From NCBI GenBank assembly GCA_012512055.1, contig JAAZEW010000238.1:1-5877 (forward strand): DNA of 5,877 nt. Direction: 5' to 3'. Numbering within the stretch: the first letter of the stretch is position 1; each line of letters starts with the position of its first letter. The position numbers were made by a program, and so were the translations under genes. The notes beneath the pieces were generated by a model that saw only the letters and a list, made by a program, of their open reading frames with translations, searched no databases and was not told the DNA's origin. Origin of the DNA: Bacillota bacterium. GTDB taxonomy: Bacteria > Bacillota_G > SHA-98 > UBA4971. Shown piece after piece: positions 5,127 to 5,877 of the stretch.

Positions 5127-5877
5127 TTAGAGATACGATACCCTCCGTTCTTTACTGAGAAGCAGCGTCACTGAGAAGATTGCTATGGCAAACCCCAACT
5201 GGATCAGGATGCTGCCGTAGATGGGACGCAGGCTATCCCCGGTGAATCTCGAAAGCTCCCCGATAGCGTCATTTGCCCGGATGAACCAGTATGACGGTAG
5301 GAACTTGGCGACAGCCAACACCTGTATGCTCCTGATTGACTGGGGCACGAATACTCCGCCCAAGAAACTCATGCCCATGGCAATTACGTTCATTGCTCCC
5401 GCTTGTGCGCCATAGCTCTTCACAGAGCTGCCTACCAGAAAACCAATTCCTGCACATACAACGGCAAAGGCTAAAGTATTGAGGGCATATAACCCCGTCA
5501 GCCCGGAGGAAAGTAGACTCTTGCCGTGCAAGATAATGCTGCCAAGCACAAGTATTCCCCAGCAACCTAAGGCGAACACTCCATGGCCGGCTGCAAGTTG
5601 CAACCTCATGCTTCTTTTCGGCAAAGGAGCGCACAGGTTGCGCATGTACAGATCCTTTTCGTTGAAGGCGATCATGATTGAGCTTACGCCTGTCATAATC
5701 ATGGCGAGTAAAGCATAAGCGCAGTATGCATAGTAGTAAGAATACGGCCCATGCGAACTGGGGAGCCTGCCGAATGATCTCATAGTGACCGGAGCATCAA
5801 CAGCCAAGTCAGCCATGGCGGCTGCAACCAACTGCGCCTCTTCCTTTTCTCCGCTGTACAACCTGTGGAGCCTTACA
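5127..5877 (-). CDS. ABC-2 type transporter permease, C-terminal part, cut by window edge
   Basis: The last 249 codons of an integral membrane subunit of an ABC transporter; the frame stays open to the right edge, so the true start is outside the window. The visible part begins with a soluble stretch containing APVTMRSFGRLPSS, then SYYYAYCAYALLAMIMTGVSSIMIAF, and has about five hydrophobic segments in all, with a short cytosolic tail KERRVSYL. This is the layout of ABC2_membrane_3-type permeases (large extracytoplasmic domain, then TM2-TM6), as in NatB or multidrug/sodium exporters. The conserved-looking R-N-L-C-A-P-L-P stretch after the first visible segment resembles the R-x-L-x-S/A-P coupling-helix region of this family. 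Its ATPase and any sister permease are presumably encoded further right. Substrate cannot be predicted. A TTG at 5861 is an internal codon, not a start. Confidence 0.85.
   Translation of the reverse strand, partial: VRLHRLYSGEKEEAQLVAAAMADLAVDAPVTMRSFGRLPSSHGPYSYYYAYCAYALLAMIMTGVSSIMIAFNEKDLYMRNLCAPLPKRSMRLQLAAGHGVFALGCWGILVLGSIILHGKSLLSSGLTGLYALNTLAFAVVCAGIGFLVGSSVKSYGAQAGAMNVIAMGMSFLGGVFVPQSIRSIQVLAVAKFLPSYWFIRANDAIGELSRFTGDSLRPIYGSILIQLGFAIAIFSVTLLLSKERRVSYL

Noticed and set aside
4959..5174. Plus-strand 71-codon frame with GTG start
   Set aside because: It runs antisense into the end of the permease gene and through both arms of the inverted repeat; only a weak, distant GGAAGG precedes it.

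Overview
The window looks like a Bacillota (Firmicutes, probably clostridial or related anaerobe) chromosome. The evidence is a Gram-positive-type MurJ, a DppA-type D-aminopeptidase close in layout to the Bacillus enzyme, purine-rich Shine-Dalgarno sites and a TTG start. All six supportable genes lie on the minus strand, so the sequence is best read from right to left.

Reading from 5877 down to 1, the layout is: the 3' part of an ABC-2 type transporter permease (5127-5877, cut by the window edge); a 430-base gap with a large nested inverted repeat (5005-5116) and one copy of a 33-base repeat (4792-4824); a dppA-like M55 D-aminopeptidase (3884-4696); a short gap with the second 33-base repeat copy and a promoter; an overlapping pair made of a nucleotidyltransferase-fold protein (3168-3734) and a 126-residue unknown protein (2801-3181); a 545-base gap with three degenerate 42-base hairpin repeats (2590-2736); murJ, the lipid II flippase (633-2255); a 340-base gap; and the N-terminal 97 residues of a cellulase/mannanase-like glycoside hydrolase (1-292).

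The genes do not form one obvious pathway. MurJ serves peptidoglycan export, DppA hydrolyses D-amino-acid peptides (wall recycling or peptide scavenging), and the glycoside hydrolase and ABC permease serve sugar use and transport. The overlapping pair stands out: it is much more AT-rich than its neighbours (about 35-43% G+C in sampled lines against 55-60% in murJ and dppA), has its own promoter, and has the layout of a toxin-antitoxin or abortive-infection module. It is flanked by the repeat elements. This pair with its flanking repeats is the most likely accessory and under-described part of the window; its function is inferred, not shown.
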